A stretch of 64,000 nucleotides of DNA from Niastella soli (GCF_017742245.1 NZ_JAGHKO010000001.1:2013061-2077060); one strand, 5' to 3'. Numbered from the stretch's first letter, positions 9,018 to 18,789 are shown. The notes: generated by a model not told the origin, from the sequence alone. A program made the numbers and translations.

Positions 9018-9977
9018 TTATCCTTTTCTTGCGATAACTTTTTGTGCTGCTTCAACGATGTTGGGGGTATCCAACCCGTATTTTTTCAGCAATTGCATAG
9101 GTGTACCGCTTTCGCCAAACGTATCATTGGTACCGATGTACTCAATGGGAATGGGGAAGTTTTTAGAAGCGGTTTGCGCAATGGCATCACCTAAACCACC
9201 AATGATATTATGTTCTTCCACGGTAACCGCACAGCGGGTTTTGCGGATAGATTTTAAGATAGCTTCGGTATCGAGCGGTTTAATGGTGTGAATGTTCACC
9301 ACTTCAACGCTGATGCCTTTTTCTTCCAGAATGCGACCGGCTTCAATGGCTTTCCATACCATGTGACCGCAGGCAAAAATGGAAACATCAGTTCCTTCGC
9401 TGAAGAACTGGGCTTTACCTATTTCAAATTTTTGATCAGCTGCTGTGAAAATAGGCCATGACGGACGGCCAAAACGCAGGTAAACTGGACCAACATATTC
9501 AGCAACGGCAATGGTAGCTGCTTTGGTTTGGTTGTAATCGCAAGGCACGATCACGGTCATACCGGGCAACATTTTCATTAAACCAATATCTTCCAGGATC
9601 TGGTGGGTGGCACCATCTTCGCCCAGGGTTAAACCAGCGTGCGAAGCACAGATCTTTACGTTTTTACCAGAATAAACAATTGACTGACGAATTTGATCGT
9701 ATACACGGCCAGTGGAGAAGTTGGCAAAGGTGGTAGTAAAAGGAATTTTTCCTCCAATCGTTAAACCGGCTGCAATACCCATCATATTGGCTTCAGCGAT
9801 CCCGACCTGAACAAAGCGCTCGGGAAACTCTTTCATAAACTGGTTCAGTTTCATAGAACCAGCCAGATCAGCTGTAAGGGCTACTACATTCGGATTCTTA
9901 CGGGCTGCTTCCACAATACCATCGCCAAAACCGCTGCGGGTATCTTTTTGTCCGGTTACCTGTATTTCTTTCAGCAT
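9018..9977 (-). CDS. Transketolase C-terminal subunit
   Basis: 319-residue protein equal to the second half of a split transketolase: pyrimidine-binding domain ([30 protein letters not shown] with the catalytic-type Glu, and the [14 protein letters not shown] loop) and the C-terminal domain (GLGDAIAQ). The ATG at 9977 (MLKEIQ) is chosen because the 28 codons upstream are not family-like. In Bacteroidota the split transketolase N-half normally lies next to this gene; here the neighbour is galE and no N-half is seen in the window. It should act in the non-oxidative pentose phosphate pathway as a heteromer with that partner. Confidence 0.92.
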   Translation of the reverse strand: MLKEIQVTGQKDTRSGFGDGIVEAARKNPNVVALTADLAGSMKLNQFMKEFPERFVQVGIAEANMMGIAAGLTIGGKIPFTTTFANFSTGRVYDQIRQSIVYSGKNVKICASHAGLTLGEDGATHQILEDIGLMKMLPGMTVIVPCDYNQTKAATIAVAEYVGPVYLRFGRPSWPIFTAADQKFEIGKAQFFSEGTDVSIFACGHMVWKAIEAGRILEEKGISVEVVNIHTIKPLDTEAILKSIRKTRCAVTVEEHNIIGGLGDAIAQTASKNFPIPIEYIGTNDTFGESGTPMQLLKKYGLDTPNIVEAAQKVIARKG

Positions 9978-10076
9978 GTTAAAAATTTGGTGGTGCAAAG
10001 TAAGGTAAAAAAAAGCAAATGGCTCAATGGCATTTATAATCACTGCCACTGAGCCATCCATATATTTTAACTAACA

Positions 10077-11135
10077 TTAGTTCAGATCGGCAGGTCTGCT
10101 GCCCTGGTAAAAGCTGGCATCGGCCTTCAGGCGTTGCTCCCACTTCCAGGCAGTGGTCATCATATCTTCAAGTGAGTATTTTGTTTCCCAACCCAGTGTT
10201 GTACGGGCATGGTCGTTATTGGCGTAAATGGCTATCACATCACCGGGGCGGCGTGGGCCAATTACATAATTCAGATTTACATTACTCACTTTTTCAAAAG
10301 CTTTAATGGCTTCCAGTACGGTTACGCCATTACCTGAACCCAGGTTAAACACTTCGCACCGTTGTGTGCTTTTTTCTTCCTGTAAGTATTTAATGGAAAG
10401 CGTATGTGCATGGGCAATATCACTAACATGTATGTAATCCCGAAGGCAGGAACCATCGCGTGTAGGATAATCGTCGCCGTGCACCTGCATTACAGGTATT
10501 TTACCAATAGCTGTCTGCGTAATGGCAGGCACCAGGTTGGCAGGCCGGCCTATAGGCAATTCCCCAATCAAAACAGATGGATGGGCGCCTACCGGGTTAA
10601 AATAACGCAACAGGATGCATTTGGAAGGATTCGCTTTGGAAAATTCATTTATGATCTGTTCGCCCATTTGTTTGGTATACCCATAAGGCGATTCGGCCGG
10701 TTTGGGCGGTGTTGCTTCTGTAACAGGTATCTTATCGGGGTTGCCGTATACTGTACAGGAAGAAGAGAATACAAAATGGGGAATATTAAACTCCGAAACG
10801 CATTTCAACAGGTTGATCAATGAAAACATATTGTTTTCAAAGTACATTAAGGGTTGTTCTACTGACTCTCCTACGGATTTATAAGCTGCGAAATGGATGA
10901 TACCAGATATGTCAGTATTTTCCTGGAAAATAGCATAGGTGTCATCAAAGTTGCACAGGTCTACTTTATAGTTTTTTACCTTTTTGCCGGTAATTTTTTC
11001 AATGCCTTCCAGGATGCGTGGGGTTGACCGGGAATTATTGTCGACAGAAATTACATCAAAGCCGTTTTCAATAAGGTCAACAATGGTGTGAGATCCAATA
11101 TAACCACATCCGCCTGTAACCAGAATTTTGCTCAT
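10077..11135 (-). CDS. galE: UDP-glucose 4-epimerase
   Basis: 352-residue extended short-chain dehydrogenase. The Rossmann NAD-binding motif GGCGYIGSH is at the N-terminus, the catalytic Ser (SSSCTVYG) and YGYTK (YxxxK) follow, and RYFNPVGAH and RRPGDV are GalE signatures. It interconverts UDP-glucose and UDP-galactose for surface polysaccharide synthesis. It lies 19 bases downstream of rmlA on the same strand, so the two sugar-nucleotide genes are likely co-transcribed, with the transketolase half after them. Confidence 0.96.
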   Translation of the reverse strand: MSKILVTGGCGYIGSHTIVDLIENGFDVISVDNNSRSTPRILEGIEKITGKKVKNYKVDLCNFDDTYAIFQENTDISGIIHFAAYKSVGESVEQPLMYFENNMFSLINLLKCVSEFNIPHFVFSSSCTVYGNPDKIPVTEATPPKPAESPYGYTKQMGEQIINEFSKANPSKCILLRYFNPVGAHPSVLIGELPIGRPANLVPAITQTAIGKIPVMQVHGDDYPTRDGSCLRDYIHVSDIAHAHTLSIKYLQEEKSTQRCEVFNLGSGNGVTVLEAIKAFEKVSNVNLNYVIGPRRPGDVIAIYANNDHARTTLGWETKYSLEDMMTTAWKWEQRLKADASFYQGSRPADLN

Positions 11136-11154
11136 TATATCGTTTTATTTAAGA

Positions 11155-12021
11155 TTAGCTTTCTTTCAATACATTCATAAGATATTGGCCGTATCCACTC
11201 TTAAGCAATGGTTGAGCCACGGCGATCAGCTGCTCTTTTGTGATAAAACCTTTGCGATAGGCAATTTCTTCGATACAAGCGATTTTTATGCCTTGCCTTT
11301 GCTCAATTACCTGTACAAATTGAGAAGCTTGCATCAGGGAGTCAAAGGTACCAGTATCCAACCAGGCAGTACCCCTGTCAAGTATGGACACTTTTAATTT
11401 CTCCCTGCGAAGATATTCTTTATTTACATCTGTGATCTCATACTCGCCCCTTGGACTTGGTTTCAGCTCGCGGGCAATGGCTACTACTTCATTATCATAG
11501 AAATATAAACCTGGGACCGCATAGCTGCTTTTAGGCTGAGCGGGTTTTTCTTCAATGGAAATTACCTTGTTGCCCTTGTCAAATTCAACTACGCCATATC
11601 GTTCGGGATCGCTGACATGGTAAGCATATACAATGCCACCATCAGGATTATTGTTTTTGGAAAGTTGTTCTCCCAGTCCTACCCCATAGAAAATATTATC
11701 TCCCAGTACCAGCGCTACATTGTCATTCCCAATAAAATCGGCGCCAATTACAAAGGCCTGTGCCAATCCGTTGGGGACAGCCTGCTCTGCATAGGTGAAG
11801 CGTAAACCCAGTTTCGAGCCATCACCAAGCAATCTTTTAAACTGGGGAAGGTCGTGGGGGGTAGAAATGATCAGGATATCCTGGATGCCTGCCAGCATTA
11901 ATGTAGACAAGGGGTAGTAGATCATTGGCTTATCGTAAATAGGCATGATCTGTTTACTGATCGCATAGGTTATAGGGTGCAATCGTGTACCTGACCCTCC
12001 CGCTAAAATAATTCCTTTCAT
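11155..12021 (-). CDS. rmlA: Glucose-1-phosphate thymidylyltransferase
   Basis: 288-residue nucleotidyltransferase of normal RmlA length. The N-terminal GGSGTRLHP signature, the [16 protein letters not shown] stretch, LGDNIFYG and the EEKP motif are all present. It makes dTDP-glucose from glucose-1-phosphate and dTTP, the first step to dTDP-rhamnose and related sugars. No rmlBCD genes follow; the next gene is galE. The start is the ATG in [11 protein letters not shown]. Confidence 0.96.
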   Translation of the reverse strand: MKGIILAGGSGTRLHPITYAISKQIMPIYDKPMIYYPLSTLMLAGIQDILIISTPHDLPQFKRLLGDGSKLGLRFTYAEQAVPNGLAQAFVIGADFIGNDNVALVLGDNIFYGVGLGEQLSKNNNPDGGIVYAYHVSDPERYGVVEFDKGNKVISIEEKPAQPKSSYAVPGLYFYDNEVVAIARELKPSPRGEYEITDVNKEYLRREKLKVSILDRGTAWLDTGTFDSLMQASQFVQVIEQRQGIKIACIEEIAYRKGFITKEQLIAVAQPLLKSGYGQYLMNVLKES

Positions 12022-12192
12022 GTTAGCATTAAATTATATTGAAAAATAATAGCACAAAAAGTTGTAAGGGTGCGTAAATTATGCCAAAGTAACAAGAAAC
12101 GAGTGGAAAACAAAAAGGAAGTAGGGAATTGGGGATCAGATATTGGATGCGGGGAGTGAGAATGGAGGTGAGAAAGGAAGAAGAAGTAAGAG

Positions 12193-12255
12193 GTAAGAAG
12201 TAGGAGGTATGATCGAATTTCAGCAATTTCTTACATCATACTTCCTACTTCTTAC
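12193..12255. repeat. Long inverted repeat downstream of the PiT gene
   Basis: Two 21-base arms (12193-12213 and 12235-12255) are complementary at 20 positions. The arms are made of AAGTAGGA-type low-complexity sequence also seen at 21657-21710. There is no T-run, so it is not a standard terminator. Confidence 0.6.
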
Positions 12256-12264
12256 TTCAATATA

Positions 12265-13335
12265 TTATGCTGCGGGATCAATGAGCTTCAGGATGAAATA
12301 TACAAGGGCTGCCAACAGGCCACTCACCGGAATGGTCAGGATCCATGCCCACAACAGGTTGATGGAAACACCCCAGCGTACTGCTGATAAGCGTTTAGTC
12401 ATACCCACACCCATAATTGAACCTACAATCGTGTGCGTGGTACTCACGGGTACACCCAATCCCTGCGAAACGCCATAGAGGGTAATAGCACCGGCGGTTT
12501 CGGCCGCTACCCCTTCGAGCGGGGTAACCTTGGTGATCTTTGTTCCCATGGTTTTAATAATGCGCCAGCCACCCATCATAGTACCAAAACCAATACACAG
12601 GTAACAGGTAATGGGTATCCATTGGGGTACATTCGCATAACTTGATTTGCCATGCGCATCTACCACTTCCTGGATATGCGCCCAATGAGGTACAGGCAAT
12701 CCATTTTTTATGCACCAGGCGCCAAATACTACCATGGAGGCGGTAATGATACCGATAACCTTTTGGGAGTCGCTACCGCCGTGGCCTAAACTGAAGGCGG
12801 CGGAAGAAAGTAACTGTAAACGGCGGAACCATTTATCTGCCTGGTAGGGGTTGGCCTTTCGACAGAGGTTGACTATTATGACCGTTATTATAAATGCCAC
12901 CAACATACCAATGAAAGGGGCCAATACAATGAACAGCATGATATTAAGGATGGCTGACTGGTTAATAACGCTGAAGCTGTGCGCATGCGCTACGGCCGCT
13001 CCTGCAAAACCACCAATGAGGGTATGCGATGAGCTCGATGGAATACCAAACCACCAGGTAAGCAGGTTCCAGAAAATGGCGGCTATAAGACCAGCCATAA
13101 TTACATATAAGTTAATGGAATCGGCGTGTACGGTTTTGGCAACATAGTTGGCTACTTTCAGATCAAAGATCCAATAGGCTATGAAGTTGAACATTGCTGC
13201 CCAAACTACTGCCTGGAAAGGAGTGAGTACTTTGGTAGAAACAACAGTGGCTATAGAGTTGGCTGCGTCGTGAAAACCATTGATCAAATCGAAAGCCAGT
13301 CCGAGTATAATAATTACAACTAATAATGTAAGCAT
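12265..13335 (-). CDS. PiT-family inorganic phosphate transporter
   Basis: 356-residue polytopic membrane protein of the PHO-4/PiT family. Both signature repeats are visible: GFHDAANSIATVVSTK near the N-terminus and GVPVSTTHTIVGSIMGVG near the C-terminus, plus SLGHGGSDSQK in the middle. It imports phosphate (usually as a metal-phosphate complex, driven by protons). It follows the DUF47 gene by 36 bases, the classic DUF47-PiT operon. This is the inner-membrane step of the phosphate island in this region. Confidence 0.95.
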   Translation of the reverse strand: MLTLLVVIIILGLAFDLINGFHDAANSIATVVSTKVLTPFQAVVWAAMFNFIAYWIFDLKVANYVAKTVHADSINLYVIMAGLIAAIFWNLLTWWFGIPSSSSHTLIGGFAGAAVAHAHSFSVINQSAILNIMLFIVLAPFIGMLVAFIITVIIVNLCRKANPYQADKWFRRLQLLSSAAFSLGHGGSDSQKVIGIITASMVVFGAWCIKNGLPVPHWAHIQEVVDAHGKSSYANVPQWIPITCYLCIGFGTMMGGWRIIKTMGTKITKVTPLEGVAAETAGAITLYGVSQGLGVPVSTTHTIVGSIMGVGMTKRLSAVRWGVSINLLWAWILTIPVSGLLAALVYFILKLIDPAA

Positions 13336-13371
13336 TGCGGCAACGATTAGGTAAAAAACAGGGCCTGTCTG

Positions 13372-14019
13372 TTATGCGTATTTAATAATGATAGATTCAA
13401 TAACGTTACCGGCATCTTCACATTTATCGGTTACAATTTCCATAACCTGGTAAATTTCCCGCTTTTTGATCACCTCTTTGGCATCGGGTTCTGTTTCGAA
13501 CAACCGGTCGATGCTCAAATCGAAAATATCGTCGGCCTGATTTTCAATGCTGTTTACTTTAACCAGGGCATCAGTTATCTGGCGCATATCACGCATATCG
13601 CGCAATTGCAGTACGGCATTTTTTATTTGCTCGCATCCCTGGTCAATAAGATCGGCCATTTTTTGAATGCCCTGATCGTTGGGATTTACTTTATAAAAGT
13701 TGATTTTTTTGGCTGAAGCGAAAATATAGTCGGCAATATCGTCCAACGCGCTGGCCAAATAGTGAATGTCTTCCCGGTCAAAGGGGGTAATAAAGTTTCT
13801 GCCGAGCTCAGTAAAGATCTTATGGGTGTAATCGTCATTTACATGCTCCAGGTCTTCGATCTGGGAAATCAAGGCTGCCCTTTTATCAAAGTCAGGTTCA
13901 GTAACAACCTCTTTCATTACTTTACCCATTTTAGCCACAGTGTGGGCAACCTGTTCAAACAAGGAATAGAATATCCTATCCTTCGGCATGAAAATCTTCA
14001 TTATTGAGTTTAAGCCCAT
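13372..14019 (-). CDS. DUF47 (PhoU-like) phosphate transport regulator
   Basis: 215-residue all-helical protein of the DUF47/YkaA family, distantly related to PhoU. The ExxxD-type metal-binding clusters are visible (e.g. LASALDDIADYIF and SIENQADDIFD). DUF47 proteins are encoded next to PiT transporters and are thought to control them. It is first in the operon, upstream of the PiT gene. On its own strand a TAnnTTTG element (TATTTTTG, 14046 to 14039) lies 20 bases ahead of the start codon. Confidence 0.93.
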   Translation of the reverse strand: MGLNSIMKIFMPKDRIFYSLFEQVAHTVAKMGKVMKEVVTEPDFDKRAALISQIEDLEHVNDDYTHKIFTELGRNFITPFDREDIHYLASALDDIADYIFASAKKINFYKVNPNDQGIQKMADLIDQGCEQIKNAVLQLRDMRDMRQITDALVKVNSIENQADDIFDLSIDRLFETEPDAKEVIKKREIYQVMEIVTDKCEDAGNVIESIIIKYA

Positions 14020-14038
14020 TTTTCCTTAAAATTTGTCG

Positions 14039-14046
14039 CAAAAATA
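14039..14046 (-). promoter_or_regulatory. Candidate -7 element of the DUF47-PiT operon
   Basis: Minus strand reads TATTTTTG, a full match to TAnnTTTG, 20 bases before the start codon. No good -33 TTG is seen at the usual spacing, which would fit an activator-dependent promoter. Confidence 0.5.
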
Positions 14047-14081
14047 GAACTAATACAATAGGATAAAAAAAAGGGTGCCTC

Positions 14082-14112
14082 GGTAATAATTACTTAACAC
14101 AAAGATAATATT
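14082..14112 (+). promoter_or_regulatory. Candidate Pho-box array A (DUF47/porin intergenic)
   Basis: TAAT at 14084, TAAC at 14095 and TAAT at 14106, each 11 bp apart. Its first 16 bases (GGTAATAATTACTTAA) recur exactly at 14298-14313. It lies between the divergent DUF47 and porin genes; which of them it serves is unclear, as no -7 element sits 14 bp after it. Confidence 0.5.
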
Positions 14113-14277
14113 AGTCGTAGTTACTATAATTGCTTGTTTAACATATTGATTTGCAATTAATAAAAATAACCTTATTCATTGGCTGATAACCAATTAAGAG
14201 CGCATTCCCCTGTTTAACCCTCAAATTCTTAATAAAATATTATTCCAGCCCTGATCAGGAATACAATTTGAACGGCT

Positions 14278-14318
14278 TAAATCATTGATAATATTGAGGT
14301 AATAATTACTTAATATTG
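14278..14318 (+). promoter_or_regulatory. Candidate Pho-box array B and promoter of the porin gene
   Basis: TAAA at 14278, then TAAT at 14289, 14300 and 14311, all 11 bp apart, with the 16-base exact repeat of array A at 14298-14313. TAATATTG (14311-14318) is a one-mismatch TAnnTTTG and lies 20 bases before the porin start. The phase to the -7 differs from the three better arrays, so this assignment is weaker. Confidence 0.5.
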
Positions 14319-14338
14319 GGCCCGCAAAAAACTGCTTA

Positions 14339-15667
14339 ATGGGCCCAGTATATTTACCGGTAACTACTTTTTACCGCAAATTGATTGTTATTCTGTTTCT
14401 TTTACCCGTAACTCACACGCTGCACGCCCAATTTTTGACCGATATGATCGATACCACCACCAGCCTGGGTAAAGGTATTTTGCAGTTGTATAAAAAATTC
14501 GATCACGTATATATTACCGGCTATATTCAACCCCAGTTCCAGGTAGCACAACAAAAAGGGACCCATAGCTTTAGTGGGGGCGATTTTGCCCCCAATTCGA
14601 GTAGCAGGTTCACGATCCGGCGCGGCCGGCTCCGGTTCGATTATGCCCACATGAATAAAGAGGACCAGGTGTCGCTGTATTTTGTTTTCCAGTTCGATGG
14701 CTCCGAGCGTGGGGTTTTCATCCGGGATTTTTGGGGTCGCATCTTTGAAAATAAATGGCAGGTGTTTCAATTGACCACTGGTATGTTTGCCCGGCCATTT
14801 GGATATGAAGTGAACCTGGGTTCTGCCGACCGGGAATCGCTGGAGCGGGGACGCATGTCGCAAACCTTAATGAAGGTGGAACGTGACCTGGGTGCCATGG
14901 TTTCATTTGAACCCCGCCGCCCTGACCACCCGTTGCATTATTTAAAATTGGATGCGGGCTTTTTTAACGGCCAGGGATTGAACGCTACCCAGGAATATGA
15001 TTCCTTTAAAGACTTTATCGCCCGCGCATCGTGGAAACCATATCCGCTTTCGAAGGCGTTATTTATATCAGGTGGTCTTTCCTATTTTAATGGCGGTCTG
15101 TTCCAGAATACCAAGTACACCTACGAAATAAATAAAGACGTAGCAGGAAAAAAAGAGTTTGTGGTAGATTCTGTCGATGGCAATTTCGGCCGCAAAGCAC
15201 CCCGGAAATATTATGGAGCCGATATGCAGTTAAAATGGAAGCATCCATATGGCGCTACAGAACTCAGGCTTGAATACTGGCGGGGTACACAAACCGCATC
15301 AGCCAGTACTACCGAAACCCCACCGACCTTATTACTGGAACCTTATTATGTGCGCAAATTTGATGGCGCCTTTGCTTACCTGTTACAAAACATTGTAAAC
15401 AACCAGCATCAGTTGGGGGTTAAATTCGATTGGTATGATCCCAATACAGAAGTAAAAGGGCAGGAGATTGGCCAGGGCGGGAATAATATCAATGCCACCA
15501 ATATTAAATATACCACGGTAAGTGTAGGGTATAATTATTCCATTAATGAAAATGTGCGCCTGATGTTGTGGTACGACTTTGTAAAAAATGAAAGTACTTC
15601 TTTAACCGGTTATACGGGCGATATAAAGGATAATGTGTTTACTACAAGACTCCAATTCCGGTTTTAA
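14339..15667 (+). CDS. OprO/OprP-type phosphate-selective porin
   Basis: 442-residue outer-membrane beta-barrel of the phosphate-selective porin O/P family (PF07396 type). A signal peptide covers about residues 1-31 (ends THTLHAQ), followed by a barrel with the GRLRFDYAHMNKEDQVSLYF-type early strands and a C-terminal aromatic end (TTRLQFRF). It should let phosphate or phosphorylated solutes across the outer membrane. It is divergent from the DUF47-PiT operon and shares with it an intergenic region holding two candidate Pho-box arrays. The first ATG is used; the short hydrophilic head before the hydrophobic core is normal. Confidence 0.93.
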   Translation: MGPVYLPVTTFYRKLIVILFLLPVTHTLHAQFLTDMIDTTTSLGKGILQLYKKFDHVYITGYIQPQFQVAQQKGTHSFSGGDFAPNSSSRFTIRRGRLRFDYAHMNKEDQVSLYFVFQFDGSERGVFIRDFWGRIFENKWQVFQLTTGMFARPFGYEVNLGSADRESLERGRMSQTLMKVERDLGAMVSFEPRRPDHPLHYLKLDAGFFNGQGLNATQEYDSFKDFIARASWKPYPLSKALFISGGLSYFNGGLFQNTKYTYEINKDVAGKKEFVVDSVDGNFGRKAPRKYYGADMQLKWKHPYGATELRLEYWRGTQTASASTTETPPTLLLEPYYVRKFDGAFAYLLQNIVNNQHQLGVKFDWYDPNTEVKGQEIGQGGNNINATNIKYTTVSVGYNYSINENVRLMLWYDFVKNESTSLTGYTGDIKDNVFTTRLQFRF

Positions 15668-15747
15668 CATTCGTAAAACCAGTCAATTACAATTTTTGCC
15701 ATCATAACTGTGCCAGTTTTCTTAATTGCTGCTTTTATTGAGCGATT

Positions 15748-15798
15748 TAATATTACGGTAATGCTGGCGTAACGTTCGCATAGCCTTCCGTTAACATA
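15748..15798 (+). promoter_or_regulatory. Distal Pho-box array upstream of the TonB receptor
   Basis: Five units in strict 11-bp phase: TAAT 15748, TAAT 15759, TAAC 15770, TAGC 15781, TAAC 15792. It lies 33 bp upstream of the proximal array that abuts the -7 element. Confidence 0.6.
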
Positions 15799-15830
15799 AG
15801 GCCCTTTAAGAAGGGCTTGATCGGGTCAGT

Positions 15831-15885
15831 TAATAATTCCTTAACATACGGGTAACATAGCGATAACAGCCTACAGATACTTTTG
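15831..15885 (+). promoter_or_regulatory. Proximal Pho-box array and -7 element of the TonB receptor
   Basis: TAAT at 15831, then TAAC at 15842, 15853 and 15864, all 11 bp apart; two units read TAACAT. Exactly 14 bp after the last unit begins the -7 element TACTTTTG (15878-15885), a full TAnnTTTG match. There is no -33 TTG, as expected if an activator replaces it. Confidence 0.75.
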
Positions 15886-15906
15886 CCGCAAATAAAACTG
15901 TTTTTC

Positions 15907-18714
15907 GTGAGCAAAAAGTTCTTCTATACCCTGTTAGCCCTGGTTGTAACGCTGGCATCTTTTGCCCAAACTACACCAACCGGTAAAATTTCAGGTAAAG
16001 TAGTTGATGCCGAAAATGGTACTCCATTAGTAGGAGCATCCGTTGTTTTGGCTGGTGATAACAAGAAAGGTATTTATACCGATGTGGAAGGCCGTTTCTT
16101 TGTAACGGTTCAAAAGAATAAGAAATACACACTTATTATTAGTAGTGTAGGGTACGGTGATAAAGAAGTAAGTGATATTGAAGTAACAGGGTTAGATGCC
16201 ACTGTAAGTGTATCATTGGAAAGAAAAGGAAAACAATTAACAGGTGTTGAAGTAAAAGCCAGCATCCGTAAAGAGAATCTTTCTTCTTTATACCTCACCC
16301 AAAAGAACAGCTCTTCCATCTCTGATGGGATCTCAGCTGAAGTGATTAAGAAATCACCTGATAGAAATACCGGTGAAGTATTAAAGCGCGTAAGCGGCGC
16401 CTCAGTTCAGGATAACAAGTTTGTAATTATTCGCGGATTAAATGAGCGCTATAATGTATCAATGCTCAATAACTCGATCCTGCCCAGTACTGAAGCGGAT
16501 AAAAAAGCCTTCTCTTTTGACATCATCCCTTCTTCAGTAGTTGATAACCTGGTAATATATAAATCAGCTACACCTGATCTGCCTGGTGATTTTTCTGGTG
16601 GTGCGGTGAAAGTGATCACTAAAGACTATCCTTCGCATAAATTAAGTGAGTTGTCTGTTAACATTTCAGCAAATTCTTTGACCACTGGTAAAGAATTTTA
16701 TAAAGGATACCCCAACGGAAAGTATGATGCATTGGGCTTTTTCGATGATTCAAGACATTTACCTGGTCCTTATGCAAGAAACAAGTACGACTTTACCCAT
16801 AAGTCTGAAGAATTCAAAATGGGCACAACAAAGTTATTCCCTAATACATATGGGTTTGAGTCAGCTAGTAAAAGCCTGCCTGGTATAAGTGCAACTTATA
16901 CCGGTGGTAATACTGCTGTATTGAAATCGGGTAATAAATTAGGTTATATCTATTCAATAGGTTACAGTAATAGCCGGGCCGTTTCGGAAAGAACAAGAGA
17001 GGATTATGATATTTCCAGACTTCTAAGATATGGCTACAATACAAACGGATACGACGAAAAAAATAATTTAGGGGCCTTATTGAATGTAACGTATTCATAC
17101 GGGAAAAGTAAAATTTCGCTGAAGAACCTGTTCAACAACAGTTTTGTAAAAACAATTGGCATAAGAGATGGTAATAATCTTGAAAATGGAAGCCCGTTTT
17201 TATTGAAGAGTTCAAATAGCGAGGCGTCTGCAGCCGGTTTGATCAATTCGGTTGCTGAGGGTTTGCACAGGATCGGTAATAGCTGGACTTTTGACTGGAA
17301 CGGTTCCTTTGCATATACCTATAAAGATCAGCCTGATCAACGTGTGCTTACTTTCCGTACAGACCAGACTGATCTTTCGAAATATTTCCTGAAGCTGAAT
17401 AACGAGAATTCACCTGAAATCAGAAATGCAGGCCGCGTTTATTCATGGTTGGCAGAATTTATTTATGGTGCCTCTGCCAACGCTACCAAACAATTTCAAT
17501 GGCTGGGTCAAACACAAAAGTTGAAATTCGGTACCATGAATTATTACAGAGACCGTACCGTGAAGGTAGATGCTGTGGGATATGCTTCAATGCTGGTTGA
17601 TCAATATAACAACCAAAGCGGTGCTACGATCAATGAAGTAAAGTCAACCAGTTATAACACCGTTTTCACTCCCGAAAATATTGATACCTACAAACTCACA
17701 GTTGCCAGCATTGCTACTAACTCAACTGACTATACCGGTAACGCTTTGCTCAACGCTGGTTATGTAATGTTGGACAACAAGTTCTCTGATAATCTCAAAT
17801 TGACGTGGGGCGCCAGAGTGGAAAAATACCGTCAGGAACTGTCGGCCAGAAATAAAAAGACCATGGTATACGACAATACTGATGTGTTGCCTTCTTTTAT
17901 ATTCACTTACTCATTGAACAACAAAAGCAATTTAAGGGCGGCCGGTTTTCAATCGGTAAACCGTCCCGAATTCAGAGAACTGGCTTCTTATAGTGTTTTT
18001 GATTACGATAATTATATCAGCGTAACTGGTTACGATAAATTGGAAAGATGTAAAAATACCAATGGCGACCTGAGATATGAGTGGTTCCCCGGAGCTGGTG
18101 AGATTATTTCGGCCAGTGTATTTTATAAATATTTCGATAAGCCTATTGAGCAGATCAACCAGGGAAATGATGTATTTACCTACAGAAATGCATCAAATGC
18201 TACTGTATACGGTGCTGAAGTGGAGCTCAGAAAGAAACTTGATTTTATTGGCAGCAAATTGTTTGAGCAGATCACTTTTTACACCAATGCTGCTATAATG
18301 AAAGGGAAAGTGAAGTTTGATGGAGTTAGTTACAATACTCCTTTACAGGGACAGTCGCCTTACCTGATCAATGGTGGGTTATTGTATACCTCTCCAGCTG
18401 ATGATTTTTCAGTGAACCTGTTGTATAACCGCATTGGATCTCGTTTACGCTTCAGAGGCGCAGACGGTGAGTTGAGCATATACGAAAGGCCCCGTGATGT
18501 AATTGATTTTCAGCTGGGCAAAAAATTGGTAGGCAACAAGCTGGAGCTTAAGCTCACTATTAGTGATATCCTGGCTCAGAAATACAGCTGGTATTATAAG
18601 TACGATGCTAATACTACACAAACTGCTTATAAAGCAAGTGAGGATAAAATTATAAACACCGCCAGGCTTGGTTCTACTGCAACATTGGCCATCCGGTACA
18701 ACTTCGGTAAATAA
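15907..18714 (+). CDS. TonB-dependent outer-membrane receptor, phosphate-island
   Basis: 935-residue receptor. A signal peptide (MSKKFFYTLLALVVTLASFAQ) is followed by a carboxypeptidase-regulatory-like domain (about 28-110, ISGKVVDAENGTPLVGASVV), the plug (about 130-240, IIRGLNERYN and GDFSGGAVKV) and a 22-strand-type barrel ending in LAIRYNFGK. The GTG at 15907 is chosen because the in-frame TTG at 15883 lies inside the -7 promoter element. No SusD gene follows; instead a lipoprotein gene lies 75 bases downstream with its own matching promoter. Both promoters carry Pho-box-like arrays, so the substrate is probably a phosphorus compound; identity unknown. Confidence 0.92.
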   Translation: MSKKFFYTLLALVVTLASFAQTTPTGKISGKVVDAENGTPLVGASVVLAGDNKKGIYTDVEGRFFVTVQKNKKYTLIISSVGYGDKEVSDIEVTGLDATVSVSLERKGKQLTGVEVKASIRKENLSSLYLTQKNSSSISDGISAEVIKKSPDRNTGEVLKRVSGASVQDNKFVIIRGLNERYNVSMLNNSILPSTEADKKAFSFDIIPSSVVDNLVIYKSATPDLPGDFSGGAVKVITKDYPSHKLSELSVNISANSLTTGKEFYKGYPNGKYDALGFFDDSRHLPGPYARNKYDFTHKSEEFKMGTTKLFPNTYGFESASKSLPGISATYTGGNTAVLKSGNKLGYIYSIGYSNSRAVSERTREDYDISRLLRYGYNTNGYDEKNNLGALLNVTYSYGKSKISLKNLFNNSFVKTIGIRDGNNLENGSPFLLKSSNSEASAAGLINSVAEGLHRIGNSWTFDWNGSFAYTYKDQPDQRVLTFRTDQTDLSKYFLKLNNENSPEIRNAGRVYSWLAEFIYGASANATKQFQWLGQTQKLKFGTMNYYRDRTVKVDAVGYASMLVDQYNNQSGATINEVKSTSYNTVFTPENIDTYKLTVASIATNSTDYTGNALLNAGYVMLDNKFSDNLKLTWGARVEKYRQELSARNKKTMVYDNTDVLPSFIFTYSLNNKSNLRAAGFQSVNRPEFRELASYSVFDYDNYISVTGYDKLERCKNTNGDLRYEWFPGAGEIISASVFYKYFDKPIEQINQGNDVFTYRNASNATVYGAEVELRKKLDFIGSKLFEQITFYTNAAIMKGKVKFDGVSYNTPLQGQSPYLINGGLLYTSPADDFSVNLLYNRIGSRLRFRGADGELSIYERPRDVIDFQLGKKLVGNKLELKLTISDILAQKYSWYYKYDANTTQTAYKASEDKIINTARLGSTATLAIRYNFGK

Positions 18715-18766
18715 CAATTTGGTAATTTCTGAGTAACTATTCCGTAACAAGGCAAGGATACTTTCG
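18712..18766 (+). promoter_or_regulatory. Pho-box array and -7 element of the lipoprotein gene
   Basis: TAAC 18712, TAAT 18723, TAAC 18734, TAAC 18745, all 11 bp apart, then TACTTTCG (18759-18766; one mismatch to TAnnTTTG) exactly 14 bp after the last unit, the same geometry as the receptor promoter. The array starts inside the receptor stop codon. Confidence 0.72.
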
Positions 18767-18789
18767 TGAACGCAAATTAAAATAGTAAT

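Noticed and set aside
10404-10823. 139-codon plus-strand frame inside galE
   Set aside because: Shadow frame opposite conserved GalE motifs.
14039-14112. Minus-strand Pho-box array for the DUF47 gene
   Set aside because: On that strand no 11-bp TAAC/TAAT series lies 14 bp ahead of the TATTTTTG element; array A is phased only on the plus strand.
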